From Atrina japonica (lineage: Eukaryota > Mollusca > Bivalvia > Pterioida > Pinnidae): a DNA stretch of 64,000 nucleotides. Positions 1 through 13,000 of this stretch are shown piece by piece; the first letter of the stretch is position 1; the number at the start of each line of letters is the position of its first letter. Both the position numbers and the translations under genes were made by a program. Location: contig BROG01000510.1 in the NCBI GenBank assembly GCA_030159075.1, positions 328,501 through 392,500 of the forward strand, given 5' to 3'. The notes under the pieces are model-generated. The model worked only from the letters and a program-made list of their open reading frames with translations. It was not told the DNA's origin and made no database searches.

Positions 1-135
1 TATGAATTTTTTAAAACTGCAGTATTGATTCTTTGTCAGATCAGCCTATATGTACATATTCTTCTTGGTCTTTTATCCACATTTGTAGATGGTTCTCAGG
101 TGAGCGATTGAGGCCTTCTTGGGCCTCTTGTATTA
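1..135. repeat. Right end of a dispersed repeat, cut by the window edge
   Basis: Ends with the same terminal motif (CTCAGGTGAGCGATTGAGG, then GGGCCTCTTGT) that closes the copy at 29235-30151. The text before it (actgcag, a run about Cys-less 'agatcagcctata', 'cttggtctt') also matches that copy. Non-coding, probably a degenerate element. Confidence 0.6.
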
Positions 136-299
136 TCTCCCCTTGTATTCACTATGAATCATACATATGATGCATTCATTTTATGTGTTGTTCATGTTTA
201 AAGGTGAAGAAATGTTTTTGTGCAAGAATTTTGCTGAAATTTAATTCAATTTATTTTTTTGTCTGAACAGATTTTGATGAAACTATTACTGGAAACAAG

Positions 300-937
300 T
301 ACTCAAGGTCCTCTAACATATTTGTAATTTTGGGCCAGATCAGTTGAAGGATGGATCCAGGGTGGGCCAATTGGTCCCAGAGGGTACCCTTCTTTGAAAA
401 TCTCCTTCAGAACCACTGCATGAATTATAAAACGAATTGTATCTGAGTGATATACATGAATATCTGATTTAAGTTTGTGTTTCTGTAGAAATTGGATAAT
501 AAGTTTTTGATGCATTATTTGAGTTCTCTTCAGACTTTATCATTTTCATTAATTTTTGTATGATTTCTTTAATTGTCTCCTCTTGTATTCACTATTATGC
601 TTTCATTTTATGTATTTTACTTGTATATAGGTTAAGAAATGCTTTTGTGAAAGAATTTTGCTGAATTTTTGTGTTTTTAGAATTTTTAATGAATTTCTTA
701 AGACTGCAAAAAAGAGTGTGGGGGGGGGGGACCAAATAATTTTTTACATGATCAGCTTGTTCTTGAAAAGCAGCGATGGGAATTTGACAAAACTTTACAG
801 GAAGCAAGTACTTACAGTCCTCTGCCGTATTTGTGTATTTTGGCCAGATCAACCGAAATATTCTTCTTAAGCTTGGTCTTCTTTCCATATTTGTAGATGG
901 TTCTCAGGTGAGCGAATTAGGCCAACTTGGACCTCTT
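300..937. repeat. Second copy of the same dispersed repeat family
   Basis: Contains the family landmarks 'cagaaccactgcatgaatt', 'atctgagtga', 'aagaattttgctgaa' and 'gactgcaaaaa', and ends with 'ctcaggtgagcgaattagg ... ggacctcttgt'. The same landmarks occur in the same order at 29235-30151. Short open frames on both strands here are fortuitous. The start is not well defined. Confidence 0.6.
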
Positions 938-1570
938 GTTTTGTATAAATTACCAGAACTCTTCTTTATATACATATCTATGATAAAATGAAGAAACACA
1001 CCACATTAAATGCATTTTGAAATTTGAATACACCTTAAACCCCATAATCACTTAAATCCATTTTCATGTTTAAAAGACTAATTATACCTAAAATTGTGTC
1101 CATGTCATTTCCTAATGGGGCACTTCTAATATACAAATGTATTTTTATCAGTAAAAACTACAAAGACACTTTTTATATGCATATTTACCATAACATAACA
1201 AAATACAACACATAAAATGCATTTTGAAACCATTATACTCCCTAACTTATTTCTCAGTACCTTTCATGTCATTATACCTGTTCAGCTTTCATGTCATTGC
1301 TTAATGAGACACTGCGACCCAACCATTGCACATTTTTGGGTAAAAATTGCCATAATACTTTTTCACGTAAATATCTATCATAAAATAATAAAACATATCA
1401 CGTTAATTTTATTTTTGAAACTTTATTATCCCCAAAATCAAATTCCATGTCTTTCCTGTCGTTATATCTTCATGTCTTTATACCCAACCCGCACTTGTTC
1501 ATCCTTATCAGCTAAACGTTTGTATGCAATGGTGAGAGCCATGACAAGATTATAACGATATAGGTATCTG
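938..1570. other. Intergenic, no gene seen
   Basis: AT-rich sequence with two loosely similar blocks (about 995-1200 and 1200-1420) that share 'tatctatcataaaat' and 'tttgaaac' words, so it may be an old duplicated repeat. The 112-residue open frame at 1217-1555 has no recognisable domain. Confidence 0.4.
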
Positions 1571-1585
1571 TAATGATACATGGAT

Positions 1586-1592
1586 TGTTTAC
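1586..1592 (+). promoter_or_regulatory. Candidate forkhead (FOX) site
   Basis: TGTTTAC, the core forkhead site, lies about 145 bp before the start codon of the coiled-coil gene. Such a short motif occurs often by chance; it is listed because an RFX-like palindrome lies 20 bp downstream. Confidence 0.25.
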
Positions 1593-1612
1593 AAAAGGTT
1601 ACAGAAAGAGGT

Positions 1613-1626
1613 CGTTGCTAACAACG
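1613..1626 (+). promoter_or_regulatory. Candidate RFX X-box-like palindrome
   Basis: CGTTGCTAACAACG has inverted half-sites GTTG/CAAC as in RFX X-boxes, but the spacing is about 2 bp shorter than the usual 14-bp consensus. It lies about 110 bp upstream of the first ATG. RFX plus FOXJ1 sites mark motile-cilium genes in animals; functional use here is inference. Confidence 0.25.
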
Positions 1627-1735
1627 AAGGTTGGTGAAACGTGAAGATTGAATATGCAACAGTGCGCTTAAATTAAAAAGATTAAGCGTGATTGTTTATC
1701 CTCGTGGAAAGTTAAAGTGAAACAAAGAAAAGAAA

Positions 1736-1967
1736 ATGTATCAGAGTCCAAAAGTTGCCGATAATGGCCTGGCCAGCATGACACAGAGTGTACAATATGA
1801 CATCCGTGACGTAATGCAAAGCGGAAAATATTACTGTACAAACGAGATAGCTAACGAGTTGTCTAAAATCAATAATGCTTTAGACCATCTTCACCTGGAC
1901 AGGGACATTGTATCAACATCAGACAGCTTTCGTTTTGACCACGGGAAAACTTCTACAGAGAACTCTC
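1736..1967 (+). CDS. Coiled-coil gene, exon 1
   Basis: Codes residues 1-77 plus one base. Donor GTAAG at 1968. Begins [11 protein letters not shown]; contains [20 protein letters not shown], which looks helical. Confidence 0.75.
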
Positions 1968-4900
1968 GTAAGATAATTTATAATTGATTAATTCATTATG
2001 TGCTGTTGGTAATTGTTTTTATTTCAAATTACACTTTACTGTTTTGAATGTTTATTTTTGAGTTTCACAAAATTTCATTTACTTTTATATTTATTTCCTT
2101 TTTTTCTATCATACAATGTTTCCATACAGTATAGTGACAAAAGTAAGTATATTTTTATATATTTCATATAAGTCTGCAAATTTTCTAAACATTCGATCGA
2201 CATGTTAAGTCATTTTTAAATCAATTTTTGTAAAATTTATACCATAAAACTGAAAATAATTAACAGTTTCATTGTGTTTTAGGTGAAAATGTTCAAATAT
2301 TTTATTTCCAAGGTTCAGGAATTTTAACATAAAAATTTTGTGTCTTGCAAAATTTGTGAGTATCATACTTTAAAAATAAAAGGAAACAAATATATAGAGA
2401 AAAACAAAAGTTGTATAACCTAACATACAGGCCCAAAATAAGGGCATTAAGGCCCCATTTCCAAGGCAAATACAAGGCATTTTCCCCTAATTTGCAGTCA
2501 AAATTTCCCAATTGAAATCAATTGACAATGAAATTAAAAAGATTCTTATATTTTCAGATACAGTTACATTGTGTATTTCTGGATCGCAAATAAGCAAGTG
2601 TAATGCATATGTACAGTCAAGCTTACTATAAAGTCCATTGGTCTATAACAGCCTGTTCTCTTGAATGGCCTTATGTTTAAAGACAAGTTTGACTTATTTA
2701 TTGCAAAATATTTTCACGTTTTACTCTAGTCGATGCCATCAGTATGTGAGGAAATACAAAAGTAAATTCTAATCATGCCAAAATGAATCTGAGACCACTT
2801 GTAGTGGTCAGCTGCAGGTAGGTCAGTGTTATCAGGTTCATGCCTACATGTTCATCCTACCTGTAGCCCAAGACTTTTATAAATTAGTTCAGGTCCCTCA
2901 CCAAGTGCTGTACTGAAGAAGTGAAAGTCGTAGGTATTTCAGATAAGACTTATAACTGAGTTCCTGTGACATCACAAGAGCAGCACTATAACCCTCTCCC
3001 CTTGCATACCGATGGTCATAAATCCAAAGCACATGTTAAAATTTGTGACACTTCACCTGTATAGCTGGTGAACATTTCTTGACTGGACTTAAAACAACAA
3101 ACAAGCCAAATGTCTGATGTCAGTGTATGTTTCACTTGTAGATGCTGTAGCATTACTATCACAAGCTCGTGGTTACCTGAATGATTTTAAATCTCAGATG
3201 AATGAAACATCTCTGCGAGGTAAACAGGAACATGAAATCCGGGAACTGCATCAATGGACAGTCAATAATCTCAGAGGAATCCAACAGGTATGTTAATTAC
3301 AACAAAATGCATTCATGATACATTTTTCTTCATGTTGATATATCTTAATTACTTAAATGATTTTTGTTAATATCAATGATGTTAAAATTCTCCAGATTTT
3401 TTATGTGATATACAGTGGAATCTCGTTATCTCGAAACTCACAGTACCACCCTATTACTTTGAGATATCTGGAATTCGAGATAACAAACATTTTTAATTGA
3501 TATACTATTATATCTATAAAAATTGTGATTGGACTTTCAACTTTGACATATTCGGAACTCTGATATTATCGTTGTCTATTTCAGTTGACTATAATTATTC
3601 TTTGTTTCAGAGTGATACATGATCCAGTTACAATATATATAGGTATCGCCTACATTTTGTGCATTGCACTTGCCACATCGTTTGAAATCATACGTGTTTC
3701 TGTTCATGTTGACACAAGTCCACAGTTCCTTAAAATATGACACAAAGAATTATTTGATGATGAACTATAATATCGTTCTATTTATGTTTATAATTTACCC
3801 TGAGGTGACACTATATGTGAAATTGATTTAATTACCAAAATAAATCACACATCACTCACTGATCATGATTGTGTCACTGTTATTGCAGTTTCAGATTAAA
3901 TGAAGAATGACTCTTAAAAATGAACTAACAATTAATTCACAACTTTGTACATTTATGATTTTTTTCACTCGAGGAATGTAAATAGATATTTGATATTGAT
4001 AGTCAGTATCAATTATCTGAAATCTAATCTGAAAAAGATTTAAGGATGTTGTTCCTCCGATATCACTTTCATTTGTTCATATGCACACACTTTTTCACGA
4101 ATAGCAGATAAATTAGGCCTACTGCAAGCACATGTGTATACAAAGATATATGTATGCCTGTTGGAATGATGCTCTTTTATCATTTATTTATGTAGGCCTT
4201 TTAAGTTCAAACATGAACATAGAAAAAGGTGTTGCTTTCTTTATCCAGTTGTGGAAATTTTGTGTGAGATTGAGGTTTTAGAAAGCCTGTTATGTTTGAT
4301 TGTGCTTCTGAACATTGTGGCTGCTCTGTTGATGAATGTTGTATTGATTTAGATTATTGTTATGATCCCTCCACTAAGTGAGGGGAGCATTAAATGTTAC
4401 CCTTAATAGTCCTTTTGTCTTTCTGTCCTTCCATCTGTCTGATATTCATCTCTGCACTCTGATTTTGAATTTGGGCAGTGATTCATTTACTGCTCTAGAG
4501 TTATGTCCCTTTATCAATTTGAAAGTTGTGAATGTTTTTGTTTCCACATGTTGGACACATCAGAACTTACATAATGTATCAATAAATTCATTACATAATT
4601 GAAAAAATTGAAAAGTAAAAAAAAAAAGTGAAAATATCAAAACAACACAAAGCACAAAAATACCCATGACTGCAACAATAGAGCTCTTTAGGATCTAGTA
4701 GTGATAATAGTGATATCAAATACTTTCTAAATGTATTTTCAAGTATTATAGGCCAGCTTAGGTGAGGTCATTTGTGTCCTCTATAGCTAGATCTTTTCAT
4801 AATAACTATAGTCCTGTAACATTGAACAGCAAAATGATATAGATACCACCAACCCCCCCCCCCCCACCCCCCCCAAAAAAAAAATCACTACAGAAACTGA

Positions 4901-7900
4901 TTGCTTCTTGATATCTTTTTCTGGGAATCTGTATAATTTTACTGTCTGAAGATAAAAAAAAATGTATTGGTATCTTGAAATAATTGATTAAAAATTCATG
5001 AGATCAGGGCATGTCTTGCTATCAGATTTTAAATTGCTTTTGCATTTTAGATTTTAAATCAGAATGTTTTCTATTAGTCGTAAATTTGTAATTTAGTTTG
5101 ATTTTTACAGTATTGAGTAATGGTTAATCAATGAACTCTTGAGAAATATCAGCATTTTACTGACTTATAGTAAAATCCATATAACCCGGCAGGGCGGTGT
5201 CTCGTGAACCCTTTCTTGTTTGGACAAATTTAAAGTTTTGGTTTTAATAAAGCATAACATTAAAATTACACTGGCAAGAGTTATGGTTCCTTCTTGTCTT
5301 CATACATAAGAGAGTATCCAGTAAGGAATAAAACGCTTTTTTCCATGCAACTTGTCTTAATAAAGTTTTTTGAATTTGAGTATACCTGCAAAGCTTTTCT
5401 TCATCCATAGGGAATCAGAAGCCTAGAATACATTTGCTTGCTGCATAGAGGGTTTATGAATCTGGATTATCTCCCTTTACAAATTGACATCCATACAACG
5501 TACACTAGGCTTTTTATTATCATTTGATCTATATAGTACATACATTGTATAATTTAAGGAGTCATTTGACTTTTCCCTTGTGTAAAATGTTTATAGAATT
5601 ACAAAAGTTATGCTGATTTATTGTGCAATCTTTTCTAATATGTATGATATTTGTAATATTAGAAAATAATCAATTTCCTAAGGTAGTCATATGAATTATA
5701 TATAGAGTGGATTCCTCTCAATTGCATAGTCAAAATGTCAAATAAAAATATGCAAATAACAGGAATATGCAATTAACAGGAATAGAGTATTTCAGGGAAC
5801 AATGACAATTTATGTTCATTTAGTCCTTTCAATTATGTGTATAATATTATTATAAACATCCTAGATACACTAGTAATGGAATCTCATTAAGCATTAGGGT
5901 AAAATAATGAAATAAAAGTAAAATTTTCAAAAAACTTAGTTTGGTATGTTCTTATTTTAAATTTTTTATAAAAATAGTATGTCCGCACACAACTTTTTAC
6001 TGTAATCAGTACATTTTCCCCGATTTGGGGGAACATTTTATGCAATTAACAGGAATTCCGTTTTTAACCTATGCAATTAAAAGGAATATTTAATATGTAA
6101 GAGATAGGAAATGGTTTTGTATTTGGAATTCTTGGTATGCAAATAAGTGGAATCGACTGTATTGATAAATTATTAACCAGGTATATACATGTATGTACGA
6201 TTATAAAGCATGTGAGATGTCAACAACAACACCTGGAACCTCTACAGCCATATTGGCTTTATATGATATGTATATGAAAAAGTCTGTTGACCAAAATGGT
6301 AAAAAAAAAATTAACTGAAACCCACATGTACTCTGCTTTGACATTCAACATTTTAGTCAAAAACTGAAATAATTCTTAAAAATTTTAGGCAATGGATGAT
6401 ATCATATATAGCGCTGCAGACCGAATACGTCAGTTTGGTGACCATGTGGGTGTGACAGACAGATTTACCGGGTATCGACAAAACCTGACACGTGGGAGTA
6501 CCAGAGAACCACTCAGGTTGGAAAATAAATGGATGGACAAAAATGCTCCCCAAGGGTTCATGTATGGTTTGAATGCTGGACGACCATGGACAGGTAAGTC
6601 AAATATATAATTAAAATTATTATTGAAAAAAAATAGTCCAAATTGTTTTTGCGTAAACTTTTGTTTACCCAATCTAATTAAAAATTATCTCTCTTCGCTC
6701 CTGTTTTCTGGAATGTGGCAGAGAGGATCTAATGCAATCTGCTATGGGGTCATATGCAGATGACTTCTTGTAGATCTATAATTTTTGACCAATGAAACTG
6801 TGATTTATAAGATTTTTGAAATTTATGCAGTTATTGTAAAATGAATTCTGTCTATATTCTTAAAACAGGGAATTGATAGTCATAATTATATTAAAGAAAA
6901 ATGAAATACAAGTAGCAAAAACATATTTAATTTTTGACAGCATTCCAACCAAAAACTACAAATTCAGTTTACTATGGCGAACCTTCAGAAGCCCTGAAAT
7001 CAAGAGTGAGATTTGGATCAGCACTGCCTAACAAACGTGATGTTAGAGGTGAGTAGCATCTATAGTTTGACCATTTTACAATTTCAGCACTGAATTTTTT
7101 TCCCCTTTAGTCATAAAAAAACTACAGTCAAACTTGTGTATAAAGGCCACTGATAGGAGTAGGAAAAAGTGGCTGGTATAGACAAGTGGTTTTTTAAAGA
7201 GATTTATTCATAATAAAAAAAGTTAACAAAGGTTATGTTTTAATGGCCTTTATAGGCAAGTGCCCTTTGAACAGAGGTGGGTTTTAATGCATGTTTGACT
7301 GTACATTGATTTCCAGATACCATAAGCACTTCTAGTGGTTGAAATTAAAAAAGTCCTGGGCCCAAAGTCACCAATTTTACTCAGTACTCAAGTTCAACTG
7401 ACTTTTGTTTAAGGTGAAAACATGCAAAATTCACTCAGTAACTAGACATGTTTTTATAGATTGATGGCATACAATTGTAAAAATATGAAAAGTTATTGCT
7501 CATTTGAAGAAAACTTCCAGATTATTAAAAAATTATTTTAGTACATACTCAAATTTTTGAGTGCCATACTCAACAAATTTATTCATATTTTTCTGGCAAA
7601 TCAAAAGTGTGATGCACAACTTTGTATGTGAATGATGTTGAATAATCATATGTTTCCTATTATCTCAAATTGGAAATTTACGCAAACAACTATATAGTCA
7701 AAATAATGAAATAAAAGTTGAGCTTGAGTATGGAGTAAATTTGGTGACCTCAGGCACAAATCTTATGATATTAGATCACAGAGTCCAAGACTTGTCAAGT
7801 TATCTCAAGGAAAAATTATCTGTGTTCATCTTTGATTGAAAAATAAAGTTTTCCACAAATTTTAAGTTTGCTAGTGGACTTGAACTTGAGATATGTAGTC

Positions 7901-8913
7901 AGCTGAATGAAGATTTTAATGTTATGGATAGAAGTAGATGGTTTCATTTTCCCTGTGGGTAAGGGAAAAATCTGACATTTTAATAAATTCATATTCCCCT
8001 TTCCTTTAAGTGATTGAGTGATACCTGAAAAAGCTGCAGCCAGAAATGTATACTAGGCCTTTGCAGTTTTGCTTTTTTTCAAGAAAAGTATTGAAATTCT
8101 TCTAATTAGCTTCCTCTATACATGTAAGTCGAACTTCAGTGAGTTGAATTTCTTGATGTTTCGATTTATTCACGAAGTCTCGAATAATTTTGTTATTTAA
8201 CACTGCTTATAAACACTTTTTAATTCGAACCTTTATGAGTGGAATTTCTTGATGTTTAGAATAAATTTTTTGGCCCTTTTTCTAGAAAAACAATGAAAAT
8301 TCCTGCTTATAATTCAAAGTCAAAATTTACATGTGTACGAAATCGCCCAATGATAATTCTTCTCCTTCTTATAGACACTCAATGTTTCAATTTCACGAAA
8401 ATTAAGTTAAATTTAGCACTAATTATTACTCCGCCAACCATTTATGTCTTAAATGATTTTGATGTAGTCATATACACCTTATAGATACTCTGAAACTAGA
8501 AATGTTTGAATCTTGTTTAACAACCGTAAGTTGAGGTCCCGATGTTTCGAACTTTTCTAGGTGGTTCCTTGAACTTCGATTCATCGAAGTTCTACTGTAT
8601 GAAGAAAAACAAATTATTTCTACCAACAAACCAACCCATTTCTAAAATCCTTAGTAAGGCACATCAAACAAATAATCTTAATGATAGCCTAATTACAGGA
8701 ATTATGTACACTTCTTTGTAAACTTCAGGCAGGGGTAATTCATAACCATCTCAGATTTTCATTATTTTTGTTGTAGTTTTGCTGCTTTAAAAGCACATAC
8801 CATTGTTCAACTTTGATGAATCTCACAAACGTTAATGAACAAACCAGTTTTTTTAAGTATGTTTCTGTCTACAACATAAAAGATCTTTTGTGTAGAGTAG
8901 AGTGTTGCAATTG

Positions 8914-8946
<33 letters not shown>

Positions 8947-9230
8947 TACATATATACATATATTATATATGTGAACAAGTTAAAGACAAATGACAGGTGA
9001 CGGACAACTACAGACAAAAGACCATCACAAAAGGTCACTTTCAGCCTTTGGTTTTTTTCTGAGAAATATTTTCTGAACAATATTTCTAAACTTAATTCTT
9101 GAAGATTTATCAAGGAACATGCTACGTACATTGCAATGTACATGTATATATATATATACCTATGTCAGTTGCCTTATAATATGGCTGCTATATATATATA
9201 TACCGGTATATATATATATATATATAGATA

Positions 9231-9284
<54 letters not shown>

Positions 9285-9855
9285 GGATATGTCACGAGTT
9301 TTCATTCATATCACATTTATGATACAAGTTTTTGAATTTTCCACTTTGCCAGCCTCTGGCGAGCAAAAATGGAAAATTCATAATGAGTATCATTATGTGA
9401 TATGAATGGAAACTTGTGACAGATTCTTTTATCATATGATCTAACATATGCAATATAAACAGCATTTTATGATGACTGGGAATAAGAATTTATATTCCTC
9501 TTTTTGTCAAGTTGACCAAATTGTTCCAGAAGGTAAAATACTTGCACAGAAATTAGTGCACAAAACGTATTGTAAATATTGCTTATATTTGAATACATAC
9601 ATTTATTCTACATTTTAAATTATCATTTACATCTAAGTATACTGTATCAGATGTTGAAATTTGCAAAATTGGCGACTTAAATGCAACAACATTTTAAAAT
9701 CATCTACACAACATGTTTTATTCCATTGTCCCTATTCAAGTTCAAGTGACGTCACAAACACCAAGTGATGTCATCGCCGACAATCAAGATGAAGTCTGCG
9801 TACATATAAAATATTTTTGTAATCTGTTATGAAGCTGCATAACACACAGATCATA

Positions 9856-9946
<91 letters not shown>

Positions 9947-10019
9947 TATATATATATGTATGTAATATACATGTACATGTATATATATATATGTATGTGT
10001 GTGTATATAATATATATAT

Positions 10020-10077
<58 letters not shown>

Positions 10078-13000
10078 TGAGCAAATTTACTATCAAATAT
10101 TTTGGAAAAAAGCATAGTATGTAGCACTATTTATTTTTCCTGTAATTTTCAAAAGAAGTTTAATCAACAAATATCCTTCTTACCAGATGATTTTTTAATT
10201 TTTTATCCCATCCCTAAATATTAAAAACAAAATTTTGATTTTTCATGACGTGCAATAAATATCACTCTCTCTGTAGTATCTGCCTGAAATTGACAAAGAA
10301 CTGCACCTAAGTGTGTTCATATTCAATATATACATTTGGAAGTAACTAATGTCAGTTATCTCCCTCACATCACTTTTCATATGATTCAGTCTATAGGTAA
10401 CCCAAATAAATTACCAATCATTATATTCCAATGATCTCTGATTGATCCATTAACGCCTGAATGCATTTACTACATAAACTGTGCTAACTGGAAGTTCTTG
10501 ATACTAGACCATCAAAACTGATTTATTTATCTTAACATGTGGCGCATAAAGGAGGAGTTACAAATTCACATTTACATCACATTCTTCTATCAGCTAAAGG
10601 CATTGAGAGGCATTTGAGGTCCCGGTTCTTTCACAGAAGTAGTGAGTGTGCAGCGTTAACTTGATAGTAGTCTCTGATTGGTCTGTACAATTCGTTCAGA
10701 GGTGAAGAGACCAATAAACATGGTGCCTTCAAGCTCTCAAAAATAGATAATGGACAGAGGGTGCTGAATTATTCAAGTTAGCCTATAGGTGTTCATAAAT
10801 GTGTTTTTCCATAAGCATAAGCATGTTCCTTGATAAATCAACCAAAATAAATTTTCAAGAATTAAGTTTAGAAATATTCTTCAGAAAATATTTCTCAGAA
10901 AAAAACCAAAGGCTGAAAGTGACCTTTTGTGATGGTCTTTTGTCTGTAGTTGTCCGTCACCTGTCATTTGTCTTTAACTTGTTCACATTCTCGGCTTCTT
11001 AAGAACCAGTGGTCCAATTTTAACCAAATTTGACAGGAAATATCTTCATGTGAGACTGCATAAAGTTTCAAAATAAAAAAGGGCCTAGGGGCGCTTCAGT
11101 AACATACATGTAAGGTGCTGTTTTATACAAATGGCTTTATAACTCAAAACTGATTGTCTTTTTGTATACAGAGATATATGTGAAAGTTGTTTTGAATTAT
11201 CTAAGGATCATTTTGACAAAATATCCAGGTCATAGGATCAAAAGTCAAGATTACAGGCTGTACTTAAGATTCACATGAATTATGTGTTATTTTCCACAAG
11301 GTACACATTTATGATGACAAGTAGAACTGATAACTTTTGCCAGTTTCTAAAGTTGTTATGATGTATTACATGTACCTAATATTTAATTTCATCCAGGTCA
11401 GGCAGGTGATCTCTTCCTGGGTACAATATAACCGGCTTCTCTCCTTCACCACCATATAAGTATAACTGAAAATTCATGAAGTGACTAAGACGCTTTAAAC
11501 CCTTTTTTACCCGGTGCTTCTTAATTGATTTTGTATTAATTAAATCAATGCAATGATTGTTTTTGTTGTTTTTGCCCTTAGATGAGAGGGCAAATTTAAA
11601 ATGTAAGTTAAAATTTCAAGCTAAACAATTCAGGCACGTACGTATATGCCACCCATGTGACTACATGTATATATTGATTAAGGGCAAATTTAATACATGG
11701 CGAATAAGTTTCCAGTTGTATAAAAGCAAAAATTTCCAGGTGTATTGTATACTGGTGAATTAAAGATTCAGTGAATATATTTTGAATATATTACAGTGAC
11801 ACATAGACTTGTACAATAGATACACATATATACATTTGCACTCATGAGTTAAAAGAGTCAGTGAATATATTTTACAGTTATCTGGTATACATTGTAAAAG
11901 TGGTACATCGGTACACATATATAAACTTGTGAGTAATTGAGCATGTACTGTATTAACATGTAGGGATATCTATAGAGATTATATGTAATCAACACACATG
12001 TAGGGATATCTATAGAGATTATATGTAATCAACACACATGTAGGGATATCTATAGAGATTATATGTAATCAACACACATGTAGGGGTATCTATAGAGATT
12101 ATATGTAATCAACACACATGTAGGGATATCTATAGAGATTATATGTAATCAACACACATGTAGGGATATCTATAGAGATTATATGTAATCAACACACATG
12201 TAGGGGTATCTACAGAGATTAAATGTAATCAACACCCATGTAGGGATATCTATAGAGATTATATGTAATCAACACACATGTAGGGGTATCTACAGAGATT
12301 ATATGTAATCAACACACATGTAGGGGTATCTATAGAGATTATATATGTAATCAACACCCATGTAGGGATATCTATAGAGATTATATGTAATCAACACACA
12401 TGTAGGGATATCTACAGAGATTATATATGTAATCAACACACATGTAGGGGTATCTACAGATATTATATATGTAATCAACACACATGTAGGGGTATCTACA
12501 GAGATTATATATGTAATCAACACACATGTAGGGGTATCTATAGAGATTATATATGTAATAAACACACATGTAGGGGTATCTATAGAGATTATATGTAATC
12601 AACACCTATGTAGGGGTATCTACAGAGATTATATGTAATCAATACCCATGTAGGGGTATCTACAGAGATTATATATGTAATCAACACCCATGTAGGGATA
12701 TCTATAGAGATTATATGTAATCAACACACATGTAGGGATATCTACAGAGATTATATATGTAATCAACACCCATGTAGGGGTATCTACAGAGATTATATAT
12801 GTAATCAACACACATGTAGGGATATCTATAGAGATTATATGTAATCAACACACATGTAGGGGTATCTATAGAGATTATATATGTAATCAACACACATGTA
12901 GGGGTATCTACAGAGATTATATATGTAATCAACACACATGTAGGGATATCTATAGAGATTATATATGTAATCAACACATATGTAGGGGTATCTACAGAGA

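Larger units (their letters stand above)
1968..3141 (+). other. Intron 1 of the coiled-coil gene, with repeat debris
   Basis: Mostly unique AT-rich sequence. It contains a short inverted-repeat element (2612-2694) and a SINE tail (2885-2990), listed separately. Nothing coding seen. Confidence 0.6.
3288..6388 (+). other. Intron 2 of the coiled-coil gene
   Basis: Non-coding. Holds three MITE-like elements listed separately (3412-3530, 4797-4950, 5703-6162) and a piece of a dispersed repeat at about 4358-4600 that starts 'tatgatccctccactaagtg'. The remainder shows no recognisable feature. Confidence 0.6.

Noticed and set aside
9771..10127. 118-residue Tyr/Ile open frame
   Set aside because: Translation of (TA)n; no coding value.
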